A DNA stretch of 64,000 nucleotides from Paenibacillus pini JCM 16418 (GTDB taxonomy: Bacteria; Bacillota; Bacilli; Paenibacillales; Paenibacillaceae): the NCBI RefSeq assembly GCF_000576305.1, contig NZ_BAVZ01000002.1, positions 434,001 to 498,000 of the forward strand, read 5' to 3'. A model generated the notes under the pieces. It ran no database searches, had not been told where the DNA came from, and was given only the letters and a program-made list of their open reading frames with translations. Of the stretch, positions 11,641 to 22,518 are shown piece by piece. Every line of letters begins with the position of its first letter. The first letter of the stretch is position 1. The position numbers and the translations under genes are program-made.

Positions 11641-12858
11641 ATGTTAAACGGTAAAACAATCGTGCTCGGCGTCACCGGCGGCATTGCAGCTTATAAGGCT
11701 GCTAGTTTATGCAGCAAACTTGTGCAACGAGGTGCAGATGTTCATGTCATTATGACTTCTTCCGCCAAGCAGTTTATTACAGAATTGACGCTGCAGAGCT
11801 TGTCCAAAAATCCAGTATACAGCGATACTTTTGATGAACGGGATCCTGAAGTGGTCTCTCATATTCGGCTTGCTGATGTCGCAGATCTTGTGCTGATTGC
11901 ACCGGCGACTGCTAATATGATTGCTAAGATGGCTCATGGTTTGGCTGATGATATGCTGTCGACGACGCTGCTTGCAACGATGGCTCCGGTTATGGTTGCT
12001 CCAGCTATGAACGTTCATATGTACGGTCATCCCGCGGTTGTGCATAACATGAGAACACTTGAAGCACGTGGTGTGATGATGATTGAACCGGGTGAGGGGC
12101 TTTTAGCCTGTGGTTATGTCGGTAAAGGACGGCTTGAAGAACCAGAAACGATTGTAGAAGTTGTCGAACGATACTTTGCTAACCAGCAAACCGTGCCCCG
12201 CCTGCTGGCAGGTAAGAAAGTCATTGTTACCGCTGGCGGCACAATAGAGCGTATTGATCCGGTTCGTTATATTACCAATGATTCTTCTGGAAAAATGGGC
12301 TTTGCGATTGCCGAAGTAGCGAAGGAAATGGGTGCAGAGGTGCATCTTGTCCATGCTCATACAGATGTAGCTCCTCCGGCTGGTATCAACACCATTGCTG
12401 TGCAATCAGCTGACGATATGTACAAGGCCGTGCTTTCTCTTTGGGAAGATAGCGACTTGGTCGTTAAAGCCGCCGCCGTTGCGGATTATCGCCCCGCTTC
12501 ACCTGCAGCAAGCAAGATGAAAAAATCAGGTGAAACCATGAAGCTTGAACTTGTGAAGACGGTGGACATATTAGAACAGCTTGGTAAAGCAAAAACGTCT
12601 CAATTTCTTATCGGTTTTGCAGCCGAAACAAATGATGTCGAGCGCTATGCTAAAGAAAAGCTACAACGCAAAAACTGCGATCTTCTTGTAGCCAATGATG
12701 TGACTGTTGAAGGTGCAGGTTTTCGTTCAGATACGAATATCGTACAAGTGTTTGATAAACATGGACTTGTGGAACAAATGCCCGTTCTAACTAAACATGA
12801 GGTGGCTAAGCGTTTGCTTACCATTGCTTCAGCAAGAATGCAGGGAGTTCTCTCCTGA
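11641..12858 (+). CDS. coaBC: bifunctional phosphopantothenoylcysteine decarboxylase / phosphopantothenate-cysteine ligase
   Basis: This is a coenzyme A synthesis enzyme of 405 residues. The N-terminal CoaC flavoprotein domain shows LGVTGGIAAYKAA, the active-site His in SHIRLADVADL, and the PAMNVHMY substrate motif. The C-terminal CoaB domain begins about residue 190 (KKVIVTAGGTIERIDPVRYITN) and carries the AAVADYRP and KKSGE motifs of the ligase. The ATG at 11641 follows gtgggggagc; the longer reading from 11572 runs through a terminator and is rejected. It overlaps priA by one base (TGATG), so the two are translationally coupled. Confidence 0.95.
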   Translation: MLNGKTIVLGVTGGIAAYKAASLCSKLVQRGADVHVIMTSSAKQFITELTLQSLSKNPVYSDTFDERDPEVVSHIRLADVADLVLIAPATANMIAKMAHGLADDMLSTTLLATMAPVMVAPAMNVHMYGHPAVVHNMRTLEARGVMMIEPGEGLLACGYVGKGRLEEPETIVEVVERYFANQQTVPRLLAGKKVIVTAGGTIERIDPVRYITNDSSGKMGFAIAEVAKEMGAEVHLVHAHTDVAPPAGINTIAVQSADDMYKAVLSLWEDSDLVVKAAAVADYRPASPAASKMKKSGETMKLELVKTVDILEQLGKAKTSQFLIGFAAETNDVERYAKEKLQRKNCDLLVANDVTVEGAGFRSDTNIVQVFDKHGLVEQMPVLTKHEVAKRLLTIASARMQGVLS

Positions 12859-15406
12859 TGACAGACATGCATATCGCTAAGGTCATCGTCGATGTACCTG
12901 TGCGGGATACGGATCGTCCTTTTGATTATATCGTCCCTGAATCCATGCGGGCATGGATTGAGGTTGGAAGCCGTGTGGGTGTTCCTTTTGGACATCGGAC
13001 AGTACAGGGGTTTGTCATATCACTTGAACCGAAATCCGAACTAAGCAACGTTAAAATGAAGCCGATTCAGGAAGTGCTAGATGTTATCGCGCCGTTATCT
13101 GCTGAACTTGTTAAGCTGGCAGAATGGATGAGCCATAAGTATGCTTGCAGACTGATCACGGTGCTACAGGTTATGGTTCCTACTGCCCTAAAGGGTAAAG
13201 CGGAGCGTTTCATCTCCATTGGTTCTGATGAAGTACATGAAGATGAGGCTCATGGATATTCCGGTTCTCTCATTCACGTACCCTCAGAACGTTCAGAGGA
13301 AGAAGAGTCCATTCTTTCTTTGGTCAAGCAAAAGGGAGAAGTCCAGTCCCAGCAGCTTAGCCGTTTGTTTCCGAATAGCGCGCCTATGATCAAGTCGATG
13401 CTACGGCGAGGGACTCTTCAGGAGAATCAGACGATTAAAGACAAATTACAGAAGAAAAAGCTTAAATCTGTGGATTTTGCCGTTAGTTTAGAAGACGCAC
13501 AAACGGCCTTAGAGAGTTTCAAGGGAAAAGCTCAGCGGCAACGCGAAGTTTTGCAATTTCTGATCGAAATGAAGGACCTGTTGCCACTGCCTCTTAAAGA
13601 TGTCTTGTCCTCGCTACAGCTTTCCGCTGCAACGGTTAAAGGACTTGAAGATAAAGGGTTTATTAAGATTGAGGACGTTGAAGTTTTTCGGGATCCTTAT
13701 CGAGGTCGTCATTTTAAACCAACCTTACCTCTCCAATTAACCGAGGAGCAGCAAGTTGCTTACGACTATATTGTGAATAAGCTGAATGCAAGGCAACATG
13801 GATCTTTTCTTTTGCATGGGGTTACGGGCAGCGGTAAGACCGAAATTTATTTGCAGAGCATACAACGTTGTATTGAACAGGGGCGTCAAGCATCGTGCTT
13901 GTACCTGAGATCGCGTTAACTCCGCAAATGGTAGAGCGCTTTAAGGGCCGATTCGGTGATCAAGTAGCAGTTATGCATAGCCGTTTATCTGGTGGAGAGC
14001 GATATGATGAATGGCGTAAAATTCGAGAAGGTAAAGCGAATGTCGTTGTTGGTGCTCGTTCAGCCGTGTTCGCCCCGTTTTCAGATCTAGGTTTGATTAT
14101 TATGGATGAAGAGCATGAAACGTCTTACAAACAAGAAGAGAGTCCGAAATATCATGCGAGAGATGTAGCTATCAGACGAGCGCAGCAGCATGGGGCGGTT
14201 GTTATTTTGGGTTCTGCCACACCGTCACTAGAAAGCTATCATGCTGCAAGGTCACAAGCGAATCCGGATTTTTCCCCTATGCTACTTGAAATGAAGAAAC
14301 GGGCGCTCGGTAACCGGTTGCCTGAAGTGCATGTAGTGGACATGCGAGAGGAGCTTAAGGAAGGTAATCGTTCCATGTTCAGTCGTGACCTCCACCAAGC
14401 GTTAGATGCTCGGCTTGAGCGTAAGGAACAGACCGTGCTTTTACTTAACAGACGCGGATATTCCACATTTGTGATGTGCCGCAGTTGCGGTTATGTGGCG
14501 GGTTGTCCCGAGTGTGATATTTCACTGACCTATCATCAGAAATCAAACAATTTGCGCTGTCATTACTGTGGCTATGCAGAGCCGGCGCCCGAGGTCTGCC
14601 CGGAATGTGGGAGTGAACATATTCGCTTTTTTGGCACGGGAACACAGCGGGTTGAAGAGGAGCTTGCGAAGCTTTTCCCTGGCATCCGTGTCATTCGTAT
14701 GGATGTGGATACAACAACGGAAAAAGGCTCACATGAGAAGCTGCTGAAACAATTTCGGGATCAAAAGGCAGATGTCCTACTAGGTACACAAATGGTAGCA
14801 AAAGGACTAGATTTTCCAAATGTGACGCTGGTAGGTGTGATTACGGCCGACTCAGCACTTAATCTTCCGGATTTCCGTGCTGCGGAGAAGACTTTTCAGC
14901 TGCTGACGCAGGTGGCGGGACGAGCTGGTCGCCATCAACTTCCAGGTGAGGTTGTCATTCAGTCGTATACGCCAGAACACTACTCTATTGTTCATGCCAG
15001 TGGGCATGACTATGATTCTTTTGTAAGAGAAGAACTTAGACATCGACGCAGCCTTCACTATCCTCCGTACTGTAGATTGATTCTGGTTACGCTCACACAT
15101 GAGCAGTTGCCGCTACTCGTGCGAATGGCTGAGAACATGGTGACTACATTACAAGGTAAAGCTAAGCAACGAGGATGGTATGGAAGTTTGGATCGCTTAA
15201 CAAGTGATGCTTTTGAAGTGTTGGGGCCTGTAGCTTCACCAATTCCAAGGATTAAGAATAGATACAGATTTCAATGTATGATAAAATGGCGTGGGAATAT
15301 TGATGCTGTCGCTTTAACCAGAGAGGCGGCGGAACAACTGGAGGATTCGGCTCAAGGCCAAAAACTTCTGATCAGTATTGACGTGGACCCGCAAATGTTA
15401 ATGTAA
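12858..15406 (+). CDS. priA: primosomal protein N' (replication restart helicase), frameshifted
   Basis: PriA reloads the replisome at stalled forks. The N-terminal DNA-binding part (VIVDVPVRDTDRPFDY), the Walker A motif GVTGSGKTEIY and, after the break, VPEIALTPQMV, DEEHETSYKQE (DEAH type), the zinc-binding cysteines (CRSCGYVAGCPECD, LRCHYCGY, CPECGS) and the motif VAGRAGR are all present. The frame shifts near 13892: CIEQGRQA is followed by ScLYLRSR-stop in one frame and by IVLVPEIAL in the other, so one A is missing (GCA[A]TC). The joined product is about 849 residues, slightly longer than the 800 typical of Bacillus. A sequence error is the likely cause, since the gene is important for growth. 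Confidence 0.93.
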
Positions 15407-15519
15407 TCTGCATATAATTGATTAGCAAATATAGAATTGATTACAATACTGGATATTATTTTTTGATCGCAATTCTCATACCTTATATGAAAATGAATAA
15501 CCCCAAGGAAGGTGTTAAT

Positions 15520-15993
15520 ATGTCCATCCGTTTTATCGTCAAAGAACCAGATGCTGTACTTCATAAGACAGCTAAAGAAGTAACAACCATTACTCCTAAT
15601 GTGCAAAAATTGCTAAATGACATGGCCGATACCATGTATGATGCAGAGGGTGTTGGCTTAGCCGCACCACAAGTGGGCATTTTAAAAAGACTTATCGTTG
15701 TTGATGTTGGCGATGAGAACGGCTTGATTAAATTGATAAACCCTGAAATTATTGCCAAAGACGGAGAGCAATTTGGTCCGGAGGGCTGCCTTAGTATACC
15801 GGGAATCAACGGCGATGTACGCCGTGCAGAGCAAGTTACAGTTAAAGGTTTGGATCCGAATGGGAAAGAAGTAACGATTACGGGAACGGGGCTTTTGTCG
15901 CGTTGTTTTCAGCATGAAATTGATCATTTGAATGGAGTGCTATTCACTGATATCGCGGAAAAAGTGTATGAATACACACCTGAACGGCCCTGA
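15520..15993 (+). CDS. def: peptide deformylase
   Basis: The protein removes the N-formyl group from new proteins. It has 157 residues from the ATG at 15520 (aaggaaggtg upstream), starting MSIRFIVKEPDAVL. The three signature motifs are present: GVGLAAPQVG, EGCLSIPG and QHEIDHLNGVLF. The Cys in the second motif and the two His in the third bind the metal. The gene lies before fmt with a 15-base gap, the usual def-fmt pair. Confidence 0.96.
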   Translation: MSIRFIVKEPDAVLHKTAKEVTTITPNVQKLLNDMADTMYDAEGVGLAAPQVGILKRLIVVDVGDENGLIKLINPEIIAKDGEQFGPEGCLSIPGINGDVRRAEQVTVKGLDPNGKEVTITGTGLLSRCFQHEIDHLNGVLFTDIAEKVYEYTPERP

Positions 15994-16008
15994 AAGGAGT
16001 GATGTTTC

Positions 16009-16941
16009 ATGAATATTGTATTTATGGGAACACCGGATTTTGCCGTTTCTAGTCTTCGCATGTTGCTGGATGAAGGATACAATGTTGTGGCGGTAGTGAC
16101 GCAGCCCGATCGTCCGCAGGGACGAAAAAAAGTGCTTGTACCTACACCAGTTAAGGCATTTGCACTTGAGCATGGATTGCCAGTACTGCAACCCCAGCGG
16201 ATGCGCAGTCCAGAGGCAGTTGAGGAGCTGGCTTCCTATAATCCAGATCTGATTGTGACGGCTGCATACGGTCAGATTTTACCTAAAGTTGTTCTTGATC
16301 TTCCTGCACGAGGTTGCGTAAATGTACATGGATCGCTGCTTCCGAAATATCGGGGCGGCGCTCCGATTCAGCGCTGCATTATAAACGGCGAGACCGTAAC
16401 AGGCATAACGATTATGTATATGGCTGAAGGACTGGATACGGGGGATATGATCGCACAGGTTGAAGTACCTATCGGAGATCTTGACACGTCAGGTACTTTA
16501 TTCGAGAAGTTAAGTGCTGCTGGAGCATCTTTACTCCAGCAGGAAATGCCTACACTTCTCCATGGCGATGTACAGGTCACTCCGCAGGATGATTCGGAAG
16601 CAACCTATGCTCCTAATCTTAAACGTGAAGATGAGAAAATCGATTGGAATCGTTCTTCGCGTGACATTTATAATCAAATTCGTGGACTTGTACCCTACTC
16701 AGGTGCATTTACATTTTGGAATGATGAAGTTTTTAAAGTATGGTCTGCTAACGTTTCGGAGCATGCTTCGAAGGATGCGGCTCCCGGCACGGTGCTTCAG
16801 TTAATTCAGCAGGGCATCGAAGTCAAGACGGGCGATGGATCACTGTGGCTTACTGAAATTCAGCCAAGTGGTAAGAAGGCGATGCTAGCAGAGCAATTTA
16901 TTAGAGGAACAAGCATGAGTTTAGGGACGGTACTCTCGTGA
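16009..16941 (+). CDS. fmt: methionyl-tRNA formyltransferase
   Basis: The protein formylates Met-tRNAfMet using 10-formyltetrahydrofolate. It has 310 residues, starting MNIVFMGTPDFAVSSL. The catalytic region shows VNVHGSLLPKYRGGAPIQ (Asn and His of the active site) and the GLDTGDM motif; the C-terminal tRNA-binding domain runs from about 205. The ribosome site aaaggagtg precedes the ATG. Its stop overlaps the GTG start of rsmB by four bases, so the two are coupled. Confidence 0.97.
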   Translation: MNIVFMGTPDFAVSSLRMLLDEGYNVVAVVTQPDRPQGRKKVLVPTPVKAFALEHGLPVLQPQRMRSPEAVEELASYNPDLIVTAAYGQILPKVVLDLPARGCVNVHGSLLPKYRGGAPIQRCIINGETVTGITIMYMAEGLDTGDMIAQVEVPIGDLDTSGTLFEKLSAAGASLLQQEMPTLLHGDVQVTPQDDSEATYAPNLKREDEKIDWNRSSRDIYNQIRGLVPYSGAFTFWNDEVFKVWSANVSEHASKDAAPGTVLQLIQQGIEVKTGDGSLWLTEIQPSGKKAMLAEQFIRGTSMSLGTVLS

Positions 16942-18320
16942 GTAGTAATCGTATGAAGTCTCTAGGACGGACACCATCAACCAGGGAGCTGGCGATGGAT
17001 ATCCTGACTCGTGTTGAGCAGGAAGGCGCTTATAGCAATTTGCTTCTAAACGCTGCACTGCAGAAAACTATGCTTAGTAAAGAAGATGTTGGCCTTACGA
17101 CGGAGCTCGTCTATGGTACAGTATCTAGACTCAACACGCTTGATTATTTCCTGAACCGCTTTGTTAGCAAAGGAGTGGACAAGCTTCAACCTTGGGTTCG
17201 CAGTTTGTTACGTATGAGTTTATATCAAATTATGTATCTGGACCGGATTCCAGATCATGCGGTGGTCAATGAAGCTGTGAATTTAGCGAAGCGTCATGGT
17301 CATCAGGGGATCTCAGGTATGGTCAATGGTGTGCTTCGCAACGTTTTGAGAAGCCCTGAGAAGCTAGTTCTTCCTGATGGACTTGCTGCTGCTCAGCGAA
17401 TTGCACTTCAACATTCTCATCCACAGTGGCTCGTTGAACGGTGGATTCGACAGTACGGTGAACAGACAGCGGAGGACATATGCGCTGCCAACAATGAACC
17501 ACCATCGGTTAGTGTACGGGTGAATACAACCATGATCAGTCGGGAGGCCTTAATGCTGGAAATGGAGGCAGAGGGTCTCGAGGTTGTTGCTTCCACACTT
17601 GCTCCAGAAGGTATTTTGGTCAAAAGCGGAGGTAATATGGCGCTGACCCACTGGTACCGGAATGGACAATTATCGGTTCAAGATGAAAGCTCCATGCTTG
17701 TTGGCGATGCAGCTATGCCGGAGTCTGGCATGAAGGTATTAGATTGCTGCGCTGCACCAGGTGGCAAAACCGCTCATCTTGCGGAGTTAATGCGAGATGA
17801 AGGTCAAATTATTGCCAATGATCTGCATGAACATAAACACAGCTTGATTCATGAGCAAGCTCAAAGACTTGGTTTGTCTTCTATACAGACAACTACAGGG
17901 GATGCAATGATGTTAAGCAACAAGTATCCTCCTGCATCATTTGACCGAATATTGCTGGATGCACCGTGTTCAGGACTCGGGGTAATTCGCCGTAAACCTG
18001 ACTTGAAGTGGGCGAAAACGCCGGAGGATATTCGAGATATATCCAATCTTCAATATGATCTGCTATCGTCGGTATCAAGTCTACTTCGTCCCGGAGGTAT
18101 TCTTGTATATAGTACTTGTACCATTGAGCCCCGAGAGAATGAGGAAATCGTTAATCGTTTTCTGGAGAATCATCCTGATTTCGGTACAGCGAAGAACAAT
18201 TCTACCGGCTGGAACGTACTAGAACAATCGGCACTGCCGCGCGGTGGCGGTGTACAGATTTTGCCGCAACATTATCATAGTGACGGATTTTACATCGCAA
18301 GAATAACACGATTCTCCTAA
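16938..18320 (+). CDS. rsmB: 16S rRNA (cytosine-967 C5)-methyltransferase
   Basis: This 460-residue protein has an N-terminal NusB-like RNA-binding domain (TRELAMDILTRVEQEGAYSN) and a Rossmann methyltransferase domain with the SAM motif LDCCAAPGGKTAHLAEL. It also has the motif IV cysteine in DAPCSGLGV and the catalytic motif VYSTCTIEPRENE. It starts with GTG inside the fmt stop. In B. subtilis the equivalent is yloM. A terminator follows. Confidence 0.95.
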   Translation: MSSNRMKSLGRTPSTRELAMDILTRVEQEGAYSNLLLNAALQKTMLSKEDVGLTTELVYGTVSRLNTLDYFLNRFVSKGVDKLQPWVRSLLRMSLYQIMYLDRIPDHAVVNEAVNLAKRHGHQGISGMVNGVLRNVLRSPEKLVLPDGLAAAQRIALQHSHPQWLVERWIRQYGEQTAEDICAANNEPPSVSVRVNTTMISREALMLEMEAEGLEVVASTLAPEGILVKSGGNMALTHWYRNGQLSVQDESSMLVGDAAMPESGMKVLDCCAAPGGKTAHLAELMRDEGQIIANDLHEHKHSLIHEQAQRLGLSSIQTTTGDAMMLSNKYPPASFDRILLDAPCSGLGVIRRKPDLKWAKTPEDIRDISNLQYDLLSSVSSLLRPGGILVYSTCTIEPRENEEIVNRFLENHPDFGTAKNNSTGWNVLEQSALPRGGGVQILPQHYHSDGFYIARITRFS

Positions 18321-18358
18321 TCTAGGATGTACAAATTTTGGCTAATGCAGCTTTACTA

Positions 18359-18390
18359 AACCCGCTGGCCCTGAGCTTTGGCGGGTTTTC
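18359..18390 (+). terminator. terminator after rsmB
   Basis: AAACCCGC pairs with GCGGGTTT and is followed by a T-rich tail (ttctctttt), 38 bases after the rsmB stop. Confidence 0.75.
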
Positions 18391-18474
18391 TCTTTTACCG
18401 GTACTTATTTTTGTGTTAAAATAGGAAGAATGAGAAACAATATGCATATGAATGAAGAGACAGGTGTGGTGACT

Positions 18475-19515
18475 ATGAAACCTTTAATATACGATTATAG
18501 TTTAGAAGAGCTTCAGGATTGGGCTGTGGAAAATGGACAGCCAGCGTTCCGTGGAGGACAGATTTTTGATTGGCTCTATGTGAAACGTGTCAATGCTTTT
18601 GAAGAGATGACGAATCTATCCAAAGAGCTGCGTACGAAGCTTGATGAACAATTTCAATTTTTGACGTTGCGTGAAATTACAAAGTTTGAGTCTAAAGACG
18701 GAACGATTAAGTTCCTGTTTGCTCTTCATGATGATCACGCGATTGAGACCGTTATTATGAAGCATAATTATGGTAATAGTATTTGCGTTACAACGCAGGT
18801 CGGTTGCCAAATTGGTTGTACCTTCTGCGCCTCTACACTAGGAGGACTTAAGCGTAATCTTACCTCTGGGGAAATTGTAGCACAGGTTGTACAAGCCCAG
18901 AAAATGCTTGATCCCAAGGGAGAACGCGTTAGTAGCATCGTAATTATGGGCTCTGGCGAACCTTTTGAAAATTATGAAGCCACAATGAAATTTCTGCGCA
19001 CCATGATTCATGAAAAGGGTCTGAATATCGGTCAGCGGCATATTACCGTTTCTACTAGTGGTATAGTGCCGAACATTTATAAATTCGCTAACGAAGATAC
19101 GCAAATCAATCTGGCGATTTCGATCCATGCACCTAATGATATGCTGCGTTCTAAATTGATGCCGGTTAACCGCCGCTATCCTTTTGAGGATGTAATGGAA
19201 TCCCTACATTATTATTTGGCCAAAACTGGCCGTCGTATCACATTTGAATATGCATTAATTGGTGGTGTTAACGACCAGCCAGAGCATGCTCTGGAACTGG
19301 CAGGCGTACTTAAAAATATGCTTTGTCACGTCAACTTGATTCCCGTCAACCATGTGCCTGAGCGTAAATATGTGCGTACATCGCGCAATGATATTTTTCA
19401 GTTTCAGAAAGTCCTATCTGATAACGGCGTCAATGTAACGATTCGTCGGGAACAGGGGCATGATATCGCGGCCGCATGTGGACAGTTGCGCGCGAAGCAC
19501 ATGGAGTTGAGGTGA
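18475..19515 (+). CDS. rlmN: 23S rRNA (adenine-2503 C2)-methyltransferase, radical SAM
   Basis: RlmN methylates A2503 of 23S rRNA and A37 of some tRNAs. From ATG 18475 the product is 346 residues ([21 protein letters not shown]), matching the family's start; the ATG at 18430 would add an N-terminus not typical of the family. The radical-SAM cluster motif is GCTFCAST (CxxxCxxC is CQIGCTFC). The [12 protein letters not shown]-binding motif and the C-terminal cysteine in IAAACGQLR, which resolves the methyl intermediate, are present. It is followed after 7 bases by prpC. Confidence 0.95.
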   Translation: MKPLIYDYSLEELQDWAVENGQPAFRGGQIFDWLYVKRVNAFEEMTNLSKELRTKLDEQFQFLTLREITKFESKDGTIKFLFALHDDHAIETVIMKHNYGNSICVTTQVGCQIGCTFCASTLGGLKRNLTSGEIVAQVVQAQKMLDPKGERVSSIVIMGSGEPFENYEATMKFLRTMIHEKGLNIGQRHITVSTSGIVPNIYKFANEDTQINLAISIHAPNDMLRSKLMPVNRRYPFEDVMESLHYYLAKTGRRITFEYALIGGVNDQPEHALELAGVLKNMLCHVNLIPVNHVPERKYVRTSRNDIFQFQKVLSDNGVNVTIRREQGHDIAAACGQLRAKHMELR

Positions 19516-19522
19516 GAGGGAT

Positions 19523-20305
19523 TTGATCAAAACAGTTCATATCAGTAATATCGGACGTGTTCGTTCGGTTAATGAAGATTCTGTATGGGTAAATCATCTG
19601 CCGCAAGGCTACACAGTGGGTATTGTAGCCGACGGTATGGGCGGACATCAGGCTGGTGATACTGCCAGCCGCCTAGCTGTGGAAACTATGGCTCGGGATT
19701 TAACGGCACTAGAGGCGGATATGTCGACAGAAGGTCTACGTGCTGCTCTCAGTGACGCTATTATTCATGCAAATGATGTGATTTATAAGGAAGCATCTAA
19801 GAATGAAAAGTTTCATAATATGGGTACGACTATCGTAGCCATACTGCTTGCAGGTGCTTCTGGATTTATTGGACATATCGGGGATAGTCGAGCTTACAAG
19901 ATAACAAATGATGAAGTTATTCAACTTACAGAAGATCATACTTTAGTGAATGAGTTGTATAAAAGTGGTCAGATCACTTTGGAGGAATTGAAAACTCATC
20001 CAAGACGAAATGTACTGACACGAGCACTGGGCACTGATGCGGAAGTCTCTCCAGTGCTCGATCCTGTCACACTTTTAGCTGGAGAAGTTCTGCTGTTATG
20101 CAGTGATGGGCTTAGCAATTTGGTGAGTGGCCAGCATATGAGCCAGGTCACCGGAAAACTCGATGTTCCGCTGGATGAAAGAGCAGAGCGCTTGCTGCAA
20201 TTGGCACTTCTCGCCGGGGGCGATGACAATATTACTGTCGCCCTGTTTGAACTACAAGACCTTGAAGAAGTAGCTGGGGCAAGTATAAAGGAGTGGGATT
20301 CATGA
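19523..20305 (+). CDS. prpC: PP2C-type Ser/Thr protein phosphatase (PrpC/Stp1)
   Basis: This 260-residue PPM phosphatase has the metal-site motifs RVRSVNEDSVW, VADGMGGHQAGD, GHIGDSRAY, CSDGLSNLV and GGDDNITVAL. In Firmicutes it reverses phosphorylation by the partner PASTA kinase. The start is a TTG with gaggtgagaggga in front, overlapping the end of rlmN, and the ATG of prkC overlaps its stop. The pair is therefore coupled, as in B. subtilis prpC-prkC. Confidence 0.95.
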   Translation: MIKTVHISNIGRVRSVNEDSVWVNHLPQGYTVGIVADGMGGHQAGDTASRLAVETMARDLTALEADMSTEGLRAALSDAIIHANDVIYKEASKNEKFHNMGTTIVAILLAGASGFIGHIGDSRAYKITNDEVIQLTEDHTLVNELYKSGQITLEELKTHPRRNVLTRALGTDAEVSPVLDPVTLLAGEVLLLCSDGLSNLVSGQHMSQVTGKLDVPLDERAERLLQLALLAGGDDNITVALFELQDLEEVAGASIKEWDS

Positions 20306-22437
20306 TCGGACACGAATTGGGCGGTCGTTATGAAATTATCGAGCGGATCGGTGGAGGCGGGATGGCTCTCGTATATAAGGCCCATGATATTTTGTTGGGC
20401 CGAAATGTTGCCATCAAAGTGCTACGCCAACAGTTTGTGCACGATGAAGAGTTTATTCGCCGTTTTCGCCGAGAGGCACAGTCGGCGGCTTCGCTTTCTC
20501 ATTCGAACGTAGTTAGTATTTATGATGTGGGACAAGAGGACGAAATTCATTATATTGTAATGGAATATATCGAAGGCTTTAATCTTAACGAAATTATTAA
20601 AGAGCGTGCTCCCTTGCAGGTAGATGAAGCAGTAAGGATTGCAGCTCAGATTTGTGATGCATTAGATCATGCGCATCAGAACCAGATTATTCACAGAGAT
20701 ATTAAACCTCATAATATACTTATAGGTAGAAACGGACGCGTCAAAGTTACTGATTTTGGCATTGCACGTGCGGTCACATCAACGACCATCACACAAACCG
20801 GTTCTGTAATTGGTTCTGTGCATTATTTCTCACCTGAACATGCCAAGGGCGTCGTGACTGGAGAGAAATCTGACTTATATTCTTTAGGAATTGTACTCTA
20901 TCAGATGTTAACTGCACGGCTTCCCTTTTTGGGGGAAAGTCCAATTAGTGTCGCTTTGAAGCATCTGCAGGAAGAGTTTGACGATCCACGGGATGTAAAT
21001 CCGCTTATTCCACAGAGTGTGGAGAATATTATTATCAAATCGATGCGAAAAAATCCGCAAGAGCGATATCAATCTGCTAAAGAGATGCTTCAAGATTTGG
21101 AGACTTGTCTGCTCCCGGAGCGGAGAAACGAGCATAAGCTAATTTTTAGTGATTCGGATGACGAATATCGCACACAGGTAGTTCCAGCTATTAAGCCACA
21201 GCGAAATTCTCCTAAAAGTTCACGAGCTTCATCCCCTTACCTTGAGGATGAGGAAGAGAATAATAACCGAGTGGACGAGAGTCCCAAGAAAAAATGGGGA
21301 AGGCCCGTTTTGTGGATCAGCGTCACGTTAGTGCTTTTAATTGCAATGGCAGGTGTTGTCTGGTACGTTAATCACAAGTTGGTGGTTCCCAATGTCACGG
21401 TACCAAAAGTCGTTCAACTAAGTGAAGCCGAAGCGGTGAAGAAGCTTAGTGAAAGTGGTATTGAGGTCGAGAATCCGATTATTCGTGAATATAAGCAGGG
21501 TGTGACCCAAGAAGGCATTGTATTCAATCAGAGTAAGCCAGAAGGTACTGAAATTAAGAAAGGCTCAACCATCCAAATCTCAGTTGGAGCGGCCAAACCT
21601 CTTGTAACTATGCCTTCTGTCAAGGGGCAAACCTTTGATGAAGCTGTAAAAACTTTATTAGCTCTGGGGATTAAAGAAGATAACATCAAAAAAGCAAGTG
21701 AAGAGTTCAGCGATCAAACCTCTGGTACTGTTATCGATCAAACTCCTGGTGTCAATGCTGAGTTTAATGCAGATACTGAAGAAATCCTTCTGACGGTTAG
21801 TAAAGGCCAAGAGCCTATAACAATGACCGACCTGAAGGGTCTTACGCAGAAAGAGGCTGAGAAGGAAATCAAGAGACTGGGTCTCGTTCTTGTGTCGGTT
21901 AAAGAAGAATCAAGTTTCACAGTGGATAAAGGAAAAGTGATTAGGCAGTGGCCTTTTGATCCAAATTCAAAAGAAGCCACTCCAGGTGCTGAGGTAACTA
22001 TATTTGTTAGCTCGGGCTACCCATCTGATGCTTTGAATTATACGTTTAATATACCAATGGCTCCTTTAGAGCAAGGTAAGAATACGAAGGTTAGCATTAC
22101 GTATACAGACGCTCTTACTGAAGGAAAAACAAAGGATTGGGGAATTAAAACGATTCAATCCATTCAAACATTCTCGGTTAATCTTGTCGTTGCGCCTGGT
22201 GTAGATGCAGTGGTTACGGTGAAACGAAATGGACAATTATTTGATAGGTATACAGTGAAATATAGTGATGTAAGGAACGGTACTGTTCCTCCTGTAGAAG
22301 TACCTGTGGACCCTACTCCAATAACTCCTGATCCAGGTACTACAAATCCAAATCCAAACCCAAATCCAGATCCCAATCCAGGTGAAGGCGATGGAGATGG
22401 AAACGGAGATGGAGATGGAGATCAAGGAAGTCATTAG
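20302..22437 (+). CDS. prkC: PASTA-domain Ser/Thr protein kinase
   Basis: The kinase has 711 residues from ATG 20302, chosen because ggag lies 10 bases upstream. The cytosolic Hanks-type domain (about 1-270) has GGGGMALVYKA, the AIKVL lysine, HRDIKPHN and DFG. One membrane helix lies near 335-358 (PVLWISVTLVLLIAMAGVVW). Outside are three PASTA repeats (from about 365, 430 and 500), which in homologues bind muropeptides or lipid II and trigger spore germination and wall control. The C-terminus is unusual: a further beta-rich region followed by a Pro/Asn/Asp tail and GDGDGNGDGDGD. That DNA is visibly repetitive. The product is longer than B. subtilis PrkC (648). Confidence 0.95.
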   Translation: MIGHELGGRYEIIERIGGGGMALVYKAHDILLGRNVAIKVLRQQFVHDEEFIRRFRREAQSAASLSHSNVVSIYDVGQEDEIHYIVMEYIEGFNLNEIIKERAPLQVDEAVRIAAQICDALDHAHQNQIIHRDIKPHNILIGRNGRVKVTDFGIARAVTSTTITQTGSVIGSVHYFSPEHAKGVVTGEKSDLYSLGIVLYQMLTARLPFLGESPISVALKHLQEEFDDPRDVNPLIPQSVENIIIKSMRKNPQERYQSAKEMLQDLETCLLPERRNEHKLIFSDSDDEYRTQVVPAIKPQRNSPKSSRASSPYLEDEEENNNRVDESPKKKWGRPVLWISVTLVLLIAMAGVVWYVNHKLVVPNVTVPKVVQLSEAEAVKKLSESGIEVENPIIREYKQGVTQEGIVFNQSKPEGTEIKKGSTIQISVGAAKPLVTMPSVKGQTFDEAVKTLLALGIKEDNIKKASEEFSDQTSGTVIDQTPGVNAEFNADTEEILLTVSKGQEPITMTDLKGLTQKEAEKEIKRLGLVLVSVKEESSFTVDKGKVIRQWPFDPNSKEATPGAEVTIFVSSGYPSDALNYTFNIPMAPLEQGKNTKVSITYTDALTEGKTKDWGIKTIQSIQTFSVNLVVAPGVDAVVTVKRNGQLFDRYTVKYSDVRNGTVPPVEVPVDPTPITPDPGTTNPNPNPNPDPNPGEGDGDGNGDGDGDQGSH

Positions 22438-22518
22438 GGAAAGTTGATTTCAGGAGCAGCTTTGAAAATACAAAGGGTTGCTCTAGCTGTGAATCAAAGA
22501 AAGTGAGGCCTTTCATGT

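Noticed and set aside
22340..22425. Tandem repeat array or CRISPR-like repeat
   Set aside because: The repeats are codon-level repeats (Pro-Asn and Gly-Asp) in the prkC tail, not spaced repeats.
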